DNA from: Acridotheres tristis
Lineage: Eukaryota; Chordata; Aves; Passeriformes; Sturnidae
Assembly: GCA_037013685.1 (NCBI GenBank)
Contig: CM072896.1
Coordinates: 13,093,444 to 13,157,443 of the forward strand
Direction: 5' to 3'
DNA length: 64,000 bases
Both the position numbers and the translations under genes were made by a program. Shown in pieces: positions 38,008-49,551 of the stretch (position 1 is the stretch's first letter; every line of letters starts with the position of its first letter). Below the pieces are notes generated by a model. The model was not told the DNA's origin. It did not search any database and saw only the letters and a list, made by a program, of their open reading frames with translations.

Positions 38008-38026
38008 CTTGTTTCCTGACGGGCAT
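38008..38026 (-). CDS. DLG1: DLG1 coding exon A (start codon, residues 1-6)
   Basis: This is the first coding exon of DLG1 (SAP97), a MAGUK scaffold that organises receptors, channels and polarity complexes at synapses and epithelial junctions. On the minus strand the ATG at 38026-38024 opens the peptide MPVRKQ, the known start of L27-containing vertebrate DLG1, and one extra base follows before a GTGAG splice donor at 38007-38003. That last G joins the first two bases of exon B to make the Asp codon. The base at -3 is G, a moderate Kozak context. No other ATG occurs on this strand between 38027 and 38510, so this is the first AUG of any transcript starting in that interval. The true exon extends upstream as 5' UTR; I see no convincing splice acceptor just before the ATG. 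Identity rests on the peptide plus the correct splice junction to exon B. Confidence 0.9.
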
Positions 38027-38353
38027 CGCGCCCCGCGCCCCCGCCCGGGGCTGCCCCGCGGCTCCGCCGCGCCGACCGGGAGCGCGGCCCGGGGCAGCGC
38101 GGGGGGCGGCGCCCCCGCCGGCCGGGCGCGGGGGGCGGCGGCCGCCCCGACTGAGCGGCCCCGCCTGACCGGCCCCGCCGCCCAGCAAGCGAGCGGCTCC
38201 GCGCGGGGCTCCCGCCGGCGCAGCTTCGGCGCTACGCGGGGCAAACCGGGCCGGGTCGAGCCGCACGGGACAGCGCGGTGCAGGCGGCGCGGCGGGCCGG
38301 GGCCGGGACGGGCAGGGCTGGGGCGCTCCCGCCGCCTCCCGCCCGCACTGCTC

Positions 38354-38362
38354 GGAAATTCC
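38354..38362. promoter_or_regulatory. kappaB-like palindrome GGAAATTCC
   Basis: A perfect 9-base palindrome that fits the GG...CC half-site pattern of Rel/NF-kappaB sites. It lies in a short AT-richer stretch in the middle of the CpG island, 14 bases before the YY1-type motif. A short motif like this may occur by chance. Confidence 0.3.
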
Positions 38363-38375
38363 AAACTTTCCAGCC

Positions 38376-38386
38376 AAAATGGCGGC
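38376..38386 (+). promoter_or_regulatory. YY1-type motif AAAATGGCGGC, plus orientation
   Basis: An 11-base match to the extended YY1 consensus (AANATGGCGGC). In vertebrate promoters this extended form usually lies just downstream of the start site and in the sense orientation. Here it faces the plus strand, opposite to DLG1, which points to plus-strand initiation close upstream. Confidence 0.55.
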
Positions 38387-38413
38387 CTGGAGGCTTGGGG
38401 AGCGCGCCCCCCC

Positions 38414-38421
38414 CACGTGAC
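38414..38421. promoter_or_regulatory. E-box CACGTGAC (USF/MiT-type)
   Basis: A perfect CACGTG core followed by AC, matching the preferred site of USF and MiT/TFE basic helix-loop-helix factors. It is 17 bases from the CCAAT box. Only the match is seen; function is inferred. Confidence 0.5.
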
Positions 38422-38437
38422 CGGGCCCGGCGGGCGC

Positions 38438-38444
38438 CCAATCA
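38438..38444 (+). promoter_or_regulatory. CCAAT box (NF-Y-type)
   Basis: The heptamer CCAATCA inside the island matches the NF-Y core, which works in either orientation. It lies between the GC boxes and the YY1-type motif, a common promoter spacing. Confidence 0.55.
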
Positions 38445-38517
38445 GGGCCCGGCGCGGGGCCGGTACCTTGGCGGCGGGCGGGGGAGGAGGCAGGTGAGCG
38501 CTCCCCGCCTTAAAGGG

Positions 38518-38544
38518 GCCGCCCCGCCCCGCCCCGCCCCGCCG
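38518..38544. promoter_or_regulatory. Tandem GC boxes (Sp1/KLF-type sites)
   Basis: Four to five overlapping GCCCC/GGGGC units in tandem form consecutive GGGCGGGGC-type boxes on the minus strand, upstream of the presumed DLG1 start region. Known Sp1/KLF family binding preference supports the call; binding itself is inferred. Confidence 0.7.
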
Positions 38545-38770
38545 CGCCCGGCCCGCGGCGCGCCCGCGGCCAGCGACGGGCACCGGGACGGCAACGGGAA
38601 CTCCATGGGAACCGAGTCCACCGGCGGAACCCGCCCCGAGCGTCCCCGCAGCTGATCGCCGCCGTCCCCGGCGGGCCGCCGGTGGTGCCCGGCGTGGGCT
38701 GCGGGAGGGCGGGACAGCTCCAGGTGTGCGCCGGTACCTGCGGTATCGCTCGTCCCAGTTTAACTGCGGC

Positions 38771-41700
38771 ACTTTCTGGGCAACACCAGCAAAGTGAAAT
38801 GGTGCTGTGGGAGTGCCGGGCACGGAGCAGCTCCCGCGGTGAAGGAGCACAGCGAGAGCCGTGCCCAGCCGCTGGCAGCCCAGAGCCGCATTACGGGGCG
38901 GGCGGTCAAGGGACAAGCAGGGCACAGAGATATCTCACAGACCTCCCCGGCCCCCACAATAAGTAATACACTGGCACTGGCATCCACCTGTTGCTGGGGT
39001 TTTTTTCCTTCAGTCATCCTTACAAAGACCAGGATGAGGAGGAAGGACTCGAAGAAAGATAAAGAAATAGCTTTGCTGCACTTAACAAAGAACGTAAGGA
39101 CATCATGGAGAAAACATGAAAAGTCTTGCTCTTGAGAAGTCTGAGAAATACGCTGTATAGGCTGCATAGGGAACTGGTCAGAATCATAATAGCTACTTTC
39201 TCAAAACTGGCATGGGTAAGGAGTTACCTCAAAGGCTAAACAGTTTGCCTTTTTGCAAGATGGCAAAGAGGTGACAGCATAGAAATGAGTGCCTTGGATG
39301 TAAGCTAAATGGCCTTTGCAGCATATTCTATATACCCATTAAAAGGAAATATATATTAAAGCACGTAATGCAATGTGTATTAAAGGATGTGGGGGTAACT
39401 CTTGTTCTGAGAGGGAACTTAACTTCTCTTTCAATTAGATGGACAGTCAACCAGAGCCTCTGATCTGATAGACTTCAAACGCTGTATGTATACACATATG
39501 AGAGGCAGGAAGAGACTTCAAAGTTCAAGGCAAATACTGATGTGGTTTTTTCCTTTTTTTTTTTAAATCCAAGCTCGCATTTCCATTTACACTTTTTAGA
39601 TTTAAGCACAACTGAAAATGTTCAAGAACTTATCCAAAGAACCTAAAAAGAGTCTCCTGGGCAACTCTTGCAAATTTGAAGTCTAAAAATCAGAACTAGA
39701 CTTCTCTTTGGCAGAGACCTAATCTTAAGGAAACTTACACCATGACAGATCTAACCCAGATCTAGAAAAGAACTTTTCCCTCCCCAATAGTCCTATGTTT
39801 TGTTCTTTGATTTGTGCCAGGAGTTACTCCTCCTCCCATAGCAATGTACTGTGAAAGTGTTCACATATCTCATTGAAGCAAGCAGACATTTAGTGCTGAC
39901 ACACATTGCCCATTTTCTTCCTTTTTAGTTGTATTTTCATATCTCAGAATTTTGGCACCAGCTGGTACCAGTTCAGATATTTTGAAATGAAAGCAGGCTA
40001 AGAAGAGGTATTGGCCTCATCAGTTTTCAGTGTTTACAACAGCAATAAATGTGCTGTAAAGGGGCAATAGCCCTCTTGATGTCAGAGGAATATATATACA
40101 GAAGGAGAGGAAGAACAATCTAAATTTAGATAGCAGAAAGGAGACATCTGCAGTATTTAGGTTGGTTTTGCTGACTGACATAAATGTATTATTACAAAAC
40201 AAAAAAACGAACTTTTTAACAATTAAAGGAACCTCCATAAGGAAACTACTTTTTCGTACACGGTATTTGATGTTTCCAAATCTTTTTTATTTTAAATAAG
40301 AGATAATCCCATTACATACGGTCACTGTGCTGGGGATAGAGAAATAATCCCATATATAACACCCTGAGACAGCATTTCTCACTTGTTACTAATGATCTAG
40401 GAAAAAAAAAAAGACATCAAAGAAGGGGTCAGGATGATGGATCAGCAAGTCAGGAAGCAATTAGGTGAGCCTTATTGTACCTCAGAGAACCATGTGGGTT
40501 CCTGGCACTTCTGTTTCTCTTCTAGGAGTGTGTTTGCTGATTGAAAGCAGTTGAACCAGAAAGCACAGTATTAAACTCCAGTATGAAAAGTGGGCTTGAA
40601 ATTCCAGCACATACAGAAAATATTCCATGTATGGCAAATGACATTTTTACTGGCAACATTGCAGCTAGAGCCAGTGTTGCAAAACTATCCTGTATTGCAC
40701 ATCATCTTTTTCAGGTTCCAGCTCTCAGGAAATTCTGTAGTTCCCTTGGAGGAGGGAAAAACTGAGTGTGAACCAGAGCATCATTTGTGCCACAACTTAA
40801 GCAATATCATTTTTACCAAACCACTACAAGCAGCATACAGGAAAGCTTGTACTTAAATTGTGACTGGTGTGGTCAGTGTAGAAGTCAGCATGATGTTGTG
40901 CTTAACATGCCCTGGCTGGTCCAAAATGACCCTTGATATAGGAACTCTAGGACAATTACACAAAGCAGCATCCCATCACCTCTGTAGTCCTCCGAGACAT
41001 CTGAGGATGTGACCAATGGCCTTTTCTCACTGCTCTCAGATTTCCCCTTTAAAATTCCTTCTTTTGGAGCCGCTGCCAGGAGCATGTCTGGGATGTCCTG
41101 CCTGGGACAGTCTCTGGCAGGGACGGGCAGCTTGTTACAGCACACGTACTGCTTCGGGGGGATGTGTGATACAGGACCAGGCAGCTTTTGGCAGCAGGGA
41201 GGCCAGCACAGCATAAGCTTTTCACCCTGGAAAACCTTCTGTAACAGCCACCTGATCCTAGCCCATGCCATTTGTACATGGGGAAAAAGGAGCCCCGTGT
41301 CAGAGCCTAATAACCTCAGTTTCATAAACTATAGTGAAATAGAGACGATGTTTTCCCACGTTGAGAAACTATGCCAGAGCTTGTTGGCAGCTGCCTGCTC
41401 TGGCAAGTGATCACAGTAGTGAGCCCTGCCACAGATTTGTACCTGATCCTACACCAGCTCCTACTCCTCAAAGCAGTCCAGCTGCCACTTTAAAAATGGC
41501 TCTTTCTGCTTTGGAAACATCACCTGGTCAGCTGGCACCACACCACAGGGAGAATGAACGCTGCCAGGTTCCTTGTGTGTTGAGGCAGTCACACTTTGGC
41601 CACAGGCAGGGCAGCAGGACATGGAGGGATTTGACTGAACCCCCTAAGTCCCACTGGAGCCAGCTGACAATGCAGACTTCTCAAACTGGCAGTGGCACTG

Positions 41701-44700
41701 GATGTGTTGCAGCTGGTGTCCCACACAGTAACTGCAGAGGTATAATGAACTCAGAACAGGAGACTTCAGAAAACGTTCCCTAGATCCACATATAATGTCA
41801 ATCAACACAAGAACACCAAGAAAAAAGGACTGCAGACATCATCACATGACAAGAATTTACAGTTATTAGTATGGCAAAAAAATACAGTAGTTACAAGCTG
41901 AGATAAACTCCATTACACCAGAAGGTGGAATAGATTAAATAAACATAAGTACATCTGTTCATAATTAAAGATGGACACTGGTGTGTAAGGTGAAATATTT
42001 ATAAAATAATACAATTATGGTATTAATTTCCATAAAAAGAAATGCCAGCTGTTGAAGAATAATAGGTAAAACTCATTTTTCAATATTTTTTTTGTGTTGG
42101 GCTTTCTAATGAAAGAACACACAAGAACAATAAAATTGCTGCTCTCTTAATTTTCAAGATTTAGTGTTCAAAGTCACCATATAGCACTAGCAGTCACCAT
42201 ACAAAGCAGATGATTTCCCTTATTCATTCGGAACTGGGAGTTCATGCTCATGAAAGGATCTCTGACAGCTGCAGAAAAGCTTTCACTTCCCTGCAAACTC
42301 AGTGCAAATCTTCACAGGTAGCTGGAGAAGCAATGAAACTAATGAAGCCTCATTTTCCCTGCCTAACAAGGAATGAAGCCTGAGTGAACTTAGCTTGTTC
42401 ATTATGCCTCCACTCATCTGGATTCTCTGATGTCTGATAAGTTTGGATCGTGTGCCACAGACTTACCTTCCAGGAGTTGTTTTTTCAGAAGGGCATCTTT
42501 TCATTATCATCTGTAATTTTGTGGGTTATAAGAGATGCAAACAACTTCTTGTAGAAACATTCCACTTGAATCAAAACATGGAACGGTAACGTGTCTTTTT
42601 TTCCCTGCAAAAGCTATTATAAATGGAAAATTTTCATGAGGCCATTAAAGACTAAAGCTACTCTTTCCAACACAGTCTGGAGTTACTCTGTCACACCACC
42701 CAATGAGTCACGTGCTTGTCACAGATACTGCTAACAGTTGAAATACCAGCTCACTTTTGTCTGTCATCTTCACTCTTATGGATAAAATAAGTTACTGCCT
42801 ATTGCATGGGAAAGGATCTGATCTTCTGTTGTTAAAATCAAAGTTCTATTTTAAAAAAATCACAGCTCAACAAATTTAATTAAACCTGCTCAATGGAATT
42901 CTTATGGGATCCTCTTACACATCTCTGCTTATTTAATTTTACTCTTTTTTTTAATAGAGAAGACAGTTTCCCCAGTAATACAATCTTCATAATTTTCATT
43001 TGCGAACTGTATATCCAGTTTGTCCTCATAACTGAAACTTGTCTTAGGTTAATTCAATCTCCATCAGAATAAAAGGATGTCTTTATTCTTAGAATTAGAG
43101 AGTCCAGCTGGGCATGGCTAGTAGATGAACGTTTTCCTGTTTACAAGGAGAGTAAGAGAAAACTGGACTTCTTTTTGTCTAAAAGACAATTTTTTCTTCT
43201 ATCATTGTGCAGTTTGCGTGTGCTGGAGTTGTTTGAGCTCTTGTTCTATGAGGCATTGTATGCCATGTGTATACAGCAAACTCTTCTTTCTTTTGCTCTT
43301 GTAGTAAGATTTGTCTATTGGGTTTGGGACAGTTCACAGTCCTACAAAAGAGTGAGTTTTACTACTCCAGCAACCTCAGGAACTAGGGCATTATAAGAAA
43401 TAAGAGACTTCTATTTCCTTATTTAGAATGTTTTATTTAAATATATGTACCTAATGTATAGAAGAGTGCAATTGCAATTTTTATAAACAATTAAAATTCA
43501 GTTCCTGGCTGCTAATGGTCCAACATCTTCTGGAAGGCTGCAAAACATCAAAAACAAAAGCATACAAAACAATATTAGTTATAACTGTTATCAATTACTG
43601 CCAATATGACACGCATAAGCCTAGACCATCTTCCTCCACACTTTCTATAATCAGGGCTGTGTTATATAATATCAGCTTAACAGCTTCTTAGTTGACTTCC
43701 TGATGTAAAGATAAACATCATTATATAACCTGCCTATTTTAACTTTCCCAGTCAAATGAAGCAGAGAGGTTGGTGTGTTGTATGAAGTGAGTTTGCCTGT
43801 GTGAAAACCGAATGCAAGAAATAAACCTTCAAAGAGCACATTAGAGGCTCTTGAGCAGTGTTTTCCTGGGAGGAAGGCAGCAGTTGCTGTGGGGTTTGCC
43901 TGACCAGATGCTAAGGAGAGTGTTGAGAAAGTAAATTCATGGATTTTTTAATGACCACTTTACCTAATTAAAATATCAGCTACTAAAAATTAATTAAACT
44001 CTTCACATCGTATGAAAATATAACAAATGCCCCCAAAATAGCAAGGCAGTCTAGTTCATCCAAAGCACAAGAAAGGGCTATTAAACCTCGCTGTGGGATT
44101 CAGACATAGGCTATGTAAAGCAGCACTGTCTCCTGGAAAGGGCAGAAGTCACTCTTACTCTATGGAATTAGGGTAAATAACATGGAAGTGCTTTTACTTT
44201 TTTCTGTGGCACAGTCCCCAGCATGCCTTTAAACAGAGCTGCAGTCAATGGCTCAGTTTGCTGTGTGCTGAGTTTCACCACCCCTGGAGTACAGAAACTG
44301 GTGTGCTGAACCACGAGATCCAGCAGAACAGCAAAATGACATCACAGCATACCATATCAAGACACTTTTGTTTTCCCAACCCAAACAATGCAGTATTTGT
44401 AGCAGAAAGTATGGGATTGTTCCCAGCCTTATGCCTCTTGCACAAGGGTGAGAGATCCATGCTCTGCTACCACCACATTGTCCATCATGTGCACCTGAAA
44501 AGACAAAAATCTTTGTATTTTGGGATTACAGACATGCACCTAGACTAGGTGAGTGGGGAAAATACAAAGGGCGTTTGGCAGTGATTTTTATAGGAATCAA
44601 AATCATACTTGTCAGAAAGTACCTTGTTTCAAAGCCAAGAGTCACTCTCCAAATAAAGTGTTTTGTTGCAATGTATTGAGACATTCTACTTCACACCAAA

Positions 44701-46700
44701 CATGAGTATTTCTGAACATTGCAGAAACACACCGAGTGTGTGGAGCTCTTATAGTAAGCCCTCTCTCTCCTGGAATGACAGACAGCTCAACTTGTTTAAA
44801 ATTCCTTCTTCCTGTGCTAACACCTACCATTTGAGCTCACCCAAATGGGGAAATACATATCTGAGGACAATGAGCAGGAGCACAGCCAGCAGATTGCTGG
44901 CTCACCCTTCACAAATCATGCCTCCACCCGCAGCATTGTGCCTGTCACTGGCTACAAGCTGGGCTATGGGTACACAGGGCCCAATTTTCCCATCTCCTGG
45001 CCTGCCCCACTCCCTGCTCCTTGAGATTGTGGAAGTTTTCTGCAGAGGTCACTTGAGAGCAGGAGTTACTGGAGTCAGCATAAGTTGGCCCTCCCGGCTC
45101 ACTGGTGGTGAGCAGGTAATTGAATTATCAGGCACACCTTCCCTTTAATGGGTTTTTTTTCCCTCCTTGTTTGTGTAGAAGCTTTGGGAGGATAAAAGCA
45201 AATATGTACCACAGATATGTGAAAAGAGGGGTGTTAAAATGGAATGCAGCTGGATAATTCAAGAAAAAAATTTAATCTTGTTTAGAATTTTACAAATAAT
45301 TAAAGGGAGAGGCTGCCAGTAACTGAAGCTGAGGGGTGAGTCCTCCAGTGTCCCACTGAACAACTGCAGACCTGGAGCAGTGAAGAAACCTGGGAAACTG
45401 TCCAGCTTGCAGGGATCTACTGATAAAGAGGACCTAGGGTCTGCAGGAACTGCCCACAGTTAATGAATCCTGCCTTTCACTCCAGGAGTGAGCATTCAGT
45501 GGTGCTGAGACCCTGCAGTGGCCACACAGCTTTCCTGTTATATTTTGATTTGTGTTTAGGTGCAGAAAATCCTTGTAAACCTGCCCATTTTTCAAGAAAG
45601 GCCTCTGCAGAGAGCCTTCATGTGGGTCTTGTAAAAACCACTTTAAATCCTAGTGGTATTGTGCCTACTCTTAATGACTATAAAAAAAGTTCTCAGAGTC
45701 CAAAGTCCTGTTACTGACTCACAAGCAGATTCTTGTTTGTCCTTTCAGTAAATCCTCTGTTATAGAAAACTCATTTCAGCTTTGTTGATTCTATATCATT
45801 TATCTTTCTCCAATTTCTTTATCAAACACTGTTGCAAGTTGAGACCAATGAAAATTTTAACATCTTCTGGTTCTAAGTTCCCAAAGAGTTTATATTAGAT
45901 TCCCACTACTTCTGAGTACACTGACCTAAGTGTCTGCTGCTGTTGGCAGAGCTGCATGGACAGCTAACTTCTCCAGATGGGTCCAAGGGTCCAGCTAGAT
46001 GCTCCAGAAAGCTACAGGGAAGCTGGCTGCAATAATCAAATATGCACACTCAGAGACAACATTATTCCTTTTATTTGCTTTTTGTCCTCAAAATACAGCA
46101 TTTCTGGAAGTAATCCATTAACCTTCCTTTTTTTCAGATTTTCATTACTGGGGGAAAAATATCTTCCACTTACCATCAGGTTACTTACCTGATTTTTGCA
46201 AGGTCAAAAGTGATACCACCAGAGCTGTACCACATTCCTTCTCAGAACTGCACTTCTGCAACAGCAGAGAGCATTGAGTAACAAATTTGTCTGATACCAA
46301 GACTGACTCATAAGGACAAGAAAAGTTGGAAGACAGGTGTATGCTTGCAATTCTTGTCCCATTTTCCTGATAATTTGGAAATGTGGCCAAATAAAACATT
46401 AATTTGATGGTGTGCAGGCCTCTGTCCTGGAATGGTTTGTATTTATGTAATTACTTAATGCTGAAATCAGCAAAGTTTCTTTAAATGGATGCAGAGACTA
46501 TGCGGACTAAGAGGTAAAATATTTTCCTTTTTCTTTAATCAGTAAATATTTCATATTTCACAGAGATAAGCTTATGGAAGAAGCATGGGATGACATGAAA
46601 TGCTACAGCAAAAAGAAATGCTGTGAAGTTGGAGTAGAAAAGATCAAAGTCACACCAGACAGGAGAGAAAGGCAAGAAACAAAAGCAGTCAACAAAGGAT
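38771..46700. other. DLG1 upstream flank, no gene recognised
   Basis: AT-rich to mixed noncoding DNA. A GC-richer part at 40.9-41.8 kb gives overlapping frames of up to about 146 codons on both strands, but they show no recognisable family, no splice-bounded conservation pattern and no codon logic. I see no promoter, RNA gene or identifiable mobile element here. Confidence 0.6.
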
Positions 46701-46779
46701 GACTGTGAGCCCTTCTAAGGCCATGAAAGGGGAAGATAATTGAAGGGGCCTCAGGAGTGAGATTTACACCAGACTGGGG

Positions 46780-47035
46780 TATACTAATGGTCCTGCACAA
46801 AGCACTAGTGAGACCTCACCTAGAGTTTTATATAACCATGGTCTTCTGTGTCCAGCTAAATGAATTTGCACTAGAAGGTGGCAGAGCAGGAAATGTGGGA
46901 TTTCCAGAGTGGACAACCTCCCAGGATAGCTTCAGGTCAGTAAGGCTATTGAGCAAAAAAGAACAAAGGTCCCCCAGAAAGCGTCCTGGGACAAGAGCAG
47001 TGAGGTTGGGAGCTGCTTCCAACTAGAAAAGTGAA
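46780..47035 (+). mobile_element. Possible degraded CR1 remnant
   Basis: The stretch 'gcactagtgagacctcacct' with 'agagttttatataaccatgg' and 'tctgtgtccagctaaatga' resembles the CR1 block 'ctggtgagaccccacctgga ... tgtgtccagctctgg'. The later part (up to 'gggacttgatgcag') could be a diverged continuation. It is too degraded for firm boundaries. An 89-residue frame here (46757-47026) is most likely a by-product. Confidence 0.5.
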
Positions 47036-49491
47036 GACAAGGCACTGAGCTGGTTTCAAGGTGGGACTTGATGCAGTCACACATCACTATAGACAGAACA
47101 CAGTAAAATGTTCCTCTCTAAGCACACTGTGTCCTTTCATTTCCATCTCCTGGAGGCTTGGTGCCTTTCACCTGAGGTACTCACAGACATTTATTAATTA
47201 AACAGACATCGATTGTTTAAACAGAAAAGTAAATTTCACAGCCAGATTTGGGCTGCATCTACATTGAAATTTCTCTGTATTGAAGCATAACACGGTGCAA
47301 AGATTTAGATTTTGGGTTTGCTTCATTCCAGCACATTCTTTTTTCATCAAGAGTTTATGGGCCTTTAATCGTGACATTTCTGGGGTCCCCTGGTAGGTGG
47401 TTTGGACAGATTTGTAGTGTACAGCAGCTTCAAGACAACTTGTTGAAAGTCACGGGTCCCAAGGACTATTCTGATCGCTGAGGACATCTCTTACATGGTA
47501 GAACATTAGATAAGCTCCTCCCAGATGAGTGGGAGGGGACAGGATAAATCCTCTGACAGGTTTGGGATCGGTTTTTTTACTGCTTTATATTTAATCTTAT
47601 CAAGGATGGAACAGAAAACAGCTACTGACAGTAGTTCTGCTTACCAAAGCTGCACTGAATTTACATTTCTGCTTTAGGATAGCTGAGAAATTCCAGGCCT
47701 GTGCACTAAGGGTAGGCTTAAGAGAAGAACTCAGTCCACCATCATTGGTCTGCATTCAAGGACAACTTCTTAGCTTCCTAATAAAAAAAAGCTCAGTATT
47801 CTCACAGATCTCCTGGCATCATGCAGATGTAGAGCATGCCTCCTATTTCAGAAACTCACTAAGGATATATTCAATTATTAATTAGCATCTCATTTGGTTA
47901 TGATTATTACATGCTGGAGGAAGCATCCAGTTTCATTGCAAACAGTTCATTTAAACTCTCTGAAGACATTCCATCATGGAAAACAAAACTAGTAGTCCAA
48001 TCATTGTGTATGGCCTTACCTTACAATTCAGAAGGGATTATCTCTGTTTCTACTCTCTTTAACAACACGGTGAAGCATGCTGGCTGTGTTAATTATTGTT
48101 TGCTAAGGCTATTTATGTAGGATACAACTTCAGTGTAATTCCAGTGAATTTCTGATGCATCTTTGCCTCTGCAGATTTTATTTTTGTCTGCTTTGGCTAA
48201 GTGCAACTAAAAATGAAAATTTTGTGGCTAGTCTCTGCTAAGCAAGCCACATGATCATAATTACATCAGAAGCAGCTCATACCTTCAAGGAGTTAGCAAC
48301 TGAGGTGGGCTAATTTTTATATCTGTGGCTAGAATTAGCTGCTAGATACCCACTGTGTTTGTTTTATATATAGGTCTACAGAACTGTAAGGATCAAAGCA
48401 ATGTTGCATGAGTATAAAGCAACCTCAACACTCACTTGATTCCTTATGTGAACTTCTTGGAGTTTCTGCAATTAGTTAGGAAGAGTTCAGTTCTGCTCCT
48501 CACTGCCCAGACTTCCCAGCCCTGTGCTGTCCATGCTGGGCCACAACACCCTGTGGCTGCAGCCACACCAGGGAGGGACAGGAGGAGATCCAGCCCTCAG
48601 CCCCTACTGACTCACAGAAATGCAGAAATTTCACCACCCAAGCAGTATGGTAAGCAAACTATGTGGTCTAGCCCCCAGTAAGTTTAACTTTTCCACATAA
48701 TACAAACATTTGCTGCTTTTTTAAATTTTGCAGCAGGTTATTTCTGTAAACTCTTTGGATGGGTTGGAAGTACTTTTGAAAATGTGGAAAGCATATCACT
48801 TCCCTGCAGATTTTACCATCCCACACATGAACCAATTCCATTTCAGTGCTGGTGGCTAAAGAGGAAAGCAAACTTCAGGTCCAGGCAGCTAGAGTCCAAT
48901 GTCTCACAAAAGCATCTCTGCTAAAGCCAGGGAAATCACTCCACCATCACCACAGTCAGAGTGAAATCACCTGCCTTGGTCCATGACAGTTTCAGCAGTG
49001 ATATATATTGAAAGCAGGACACTGGTTTTCATTTTACAGGCCTCCAAAATATTTTCAATATCGGTGCAGGCCTGGGGAGTAATTTCTAGGCTCATTAAAC
49101 AATAGAGCACGCTTGCCATGTAAAAATTTACAAAAGCAGCCCATCCTACAGAGATCCACAGATCATTTGAGGACCACCACTCAGCTGGAAGGAAAGATGA
49201 GGTGACATTTGGGAAGTGCAAATGAGTCCCTGCTAGTCTGTTGATGGAGTCGCACAAATCAGATCCAGAATGCCCAGTCTTATCATTTCTATCTCAAGCT
49301 TGCTGCTCCTGGTGGCCTCTTCATCCTGGAAAACTGTAAGGAGACACCACCATTCTCTAGGAGTTACTGAGAGGCTCAGCTGGCCACCAAGCTCCCCTAA
49401 ATAGCCAAGATCAATTAAGCTCTCTGGGGCTGAACAAGAGGCAGCTCCAGAAGTGCCCTGAGGAACGGGAACAGCTGGGGCAGGGCTGCAG

Positions 49492-49551
49492 GTAATGAAT
49501 GGGGTGTGCTGTCTTACAGAGTTGTAAGTAGTGGGGTGTGCTGTCTTACAG
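49492..49551 (+). repeat. Two-copy 32-bp tandem duplication
   Basis: The 19-mer starting GGGGTGTGCTGTCTTACAG occurs at 49501-49519 and again at 49533-49551. It is preceded in both cases by a similar GTAA-containing block, so the period is 32 bases. Flanking 'cagggctgc' on both sides suggests the unit once extended further. This looks like a slippage duplication in noncoding DNA. Confidence 0.9.

Larger units (their letters stand above)
38360..38493 (+). ncRNA. Possible first exon of a divergent lncRNA (DLG1-AS1-like)
   Basis: The plus strand of the island has a sense-oriented YY1-type motif at 38376-38386, and CAG followed by GTGAGC at 38491-38496 is a near-perfect splice donor. Together they outline a short first exon of a transcript running away from DLG1. 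A divergent noncoding gene, DLG1-AS1, is annotated next to human DLG1, which makes this plausible, but I cannot see homology. The start coordinate is a guess and no downstream exon was identified in 38.5-64 kb. I see no protein-coding potential beyond composition-driven GC-rich frames. Confidence 0.3.
37640..38770. promoter_or_regulatory. DLG1: CpG-island promoter of DLG1
   Basis: An abrupt block of very high G+C and frequent CpG, in contrast to the AT-rich and CpG-poor DNA on both sides. It covers exons A and B, the intron between them and the upstream flank. No strong TATA box is present; a weak TTTAA element lies on the minus strand at 38510-38514, just downstream of a run of GC boxes. This is the usual architecture of a broadly expressed vertebrate gene with dispersed start sites. 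The exact transcription start cannot be read from sequence; 38400-38500 is my best guess for the minus strand. The boundaries are approximate. Confidence 0.9.

Noticed and set aside
37775..38655. Long plus-strand Pro/Arg/Gly-rich frames (up to 240 codons)
   Set aside because: They are by-products of CpG-island composition, opposite the DLG1 exons, with no recognisable domain.
37510..38925. 471-codon minus-strand open frame across the CpG island
   Set aside because: Only its middle part (37611-37742) is a real exon. The rest is intron, 5' flank and GC-driven frame, and it reads through the splice signals in a frame that excludes the true MPVRKQ start.
40885..41783. Overlapping frames of 133-146 codons on both strands
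   Set aside because: No domain or motif could be recognised and several frames overlap on both strands, as expected in GC-richer noncoding DNA.
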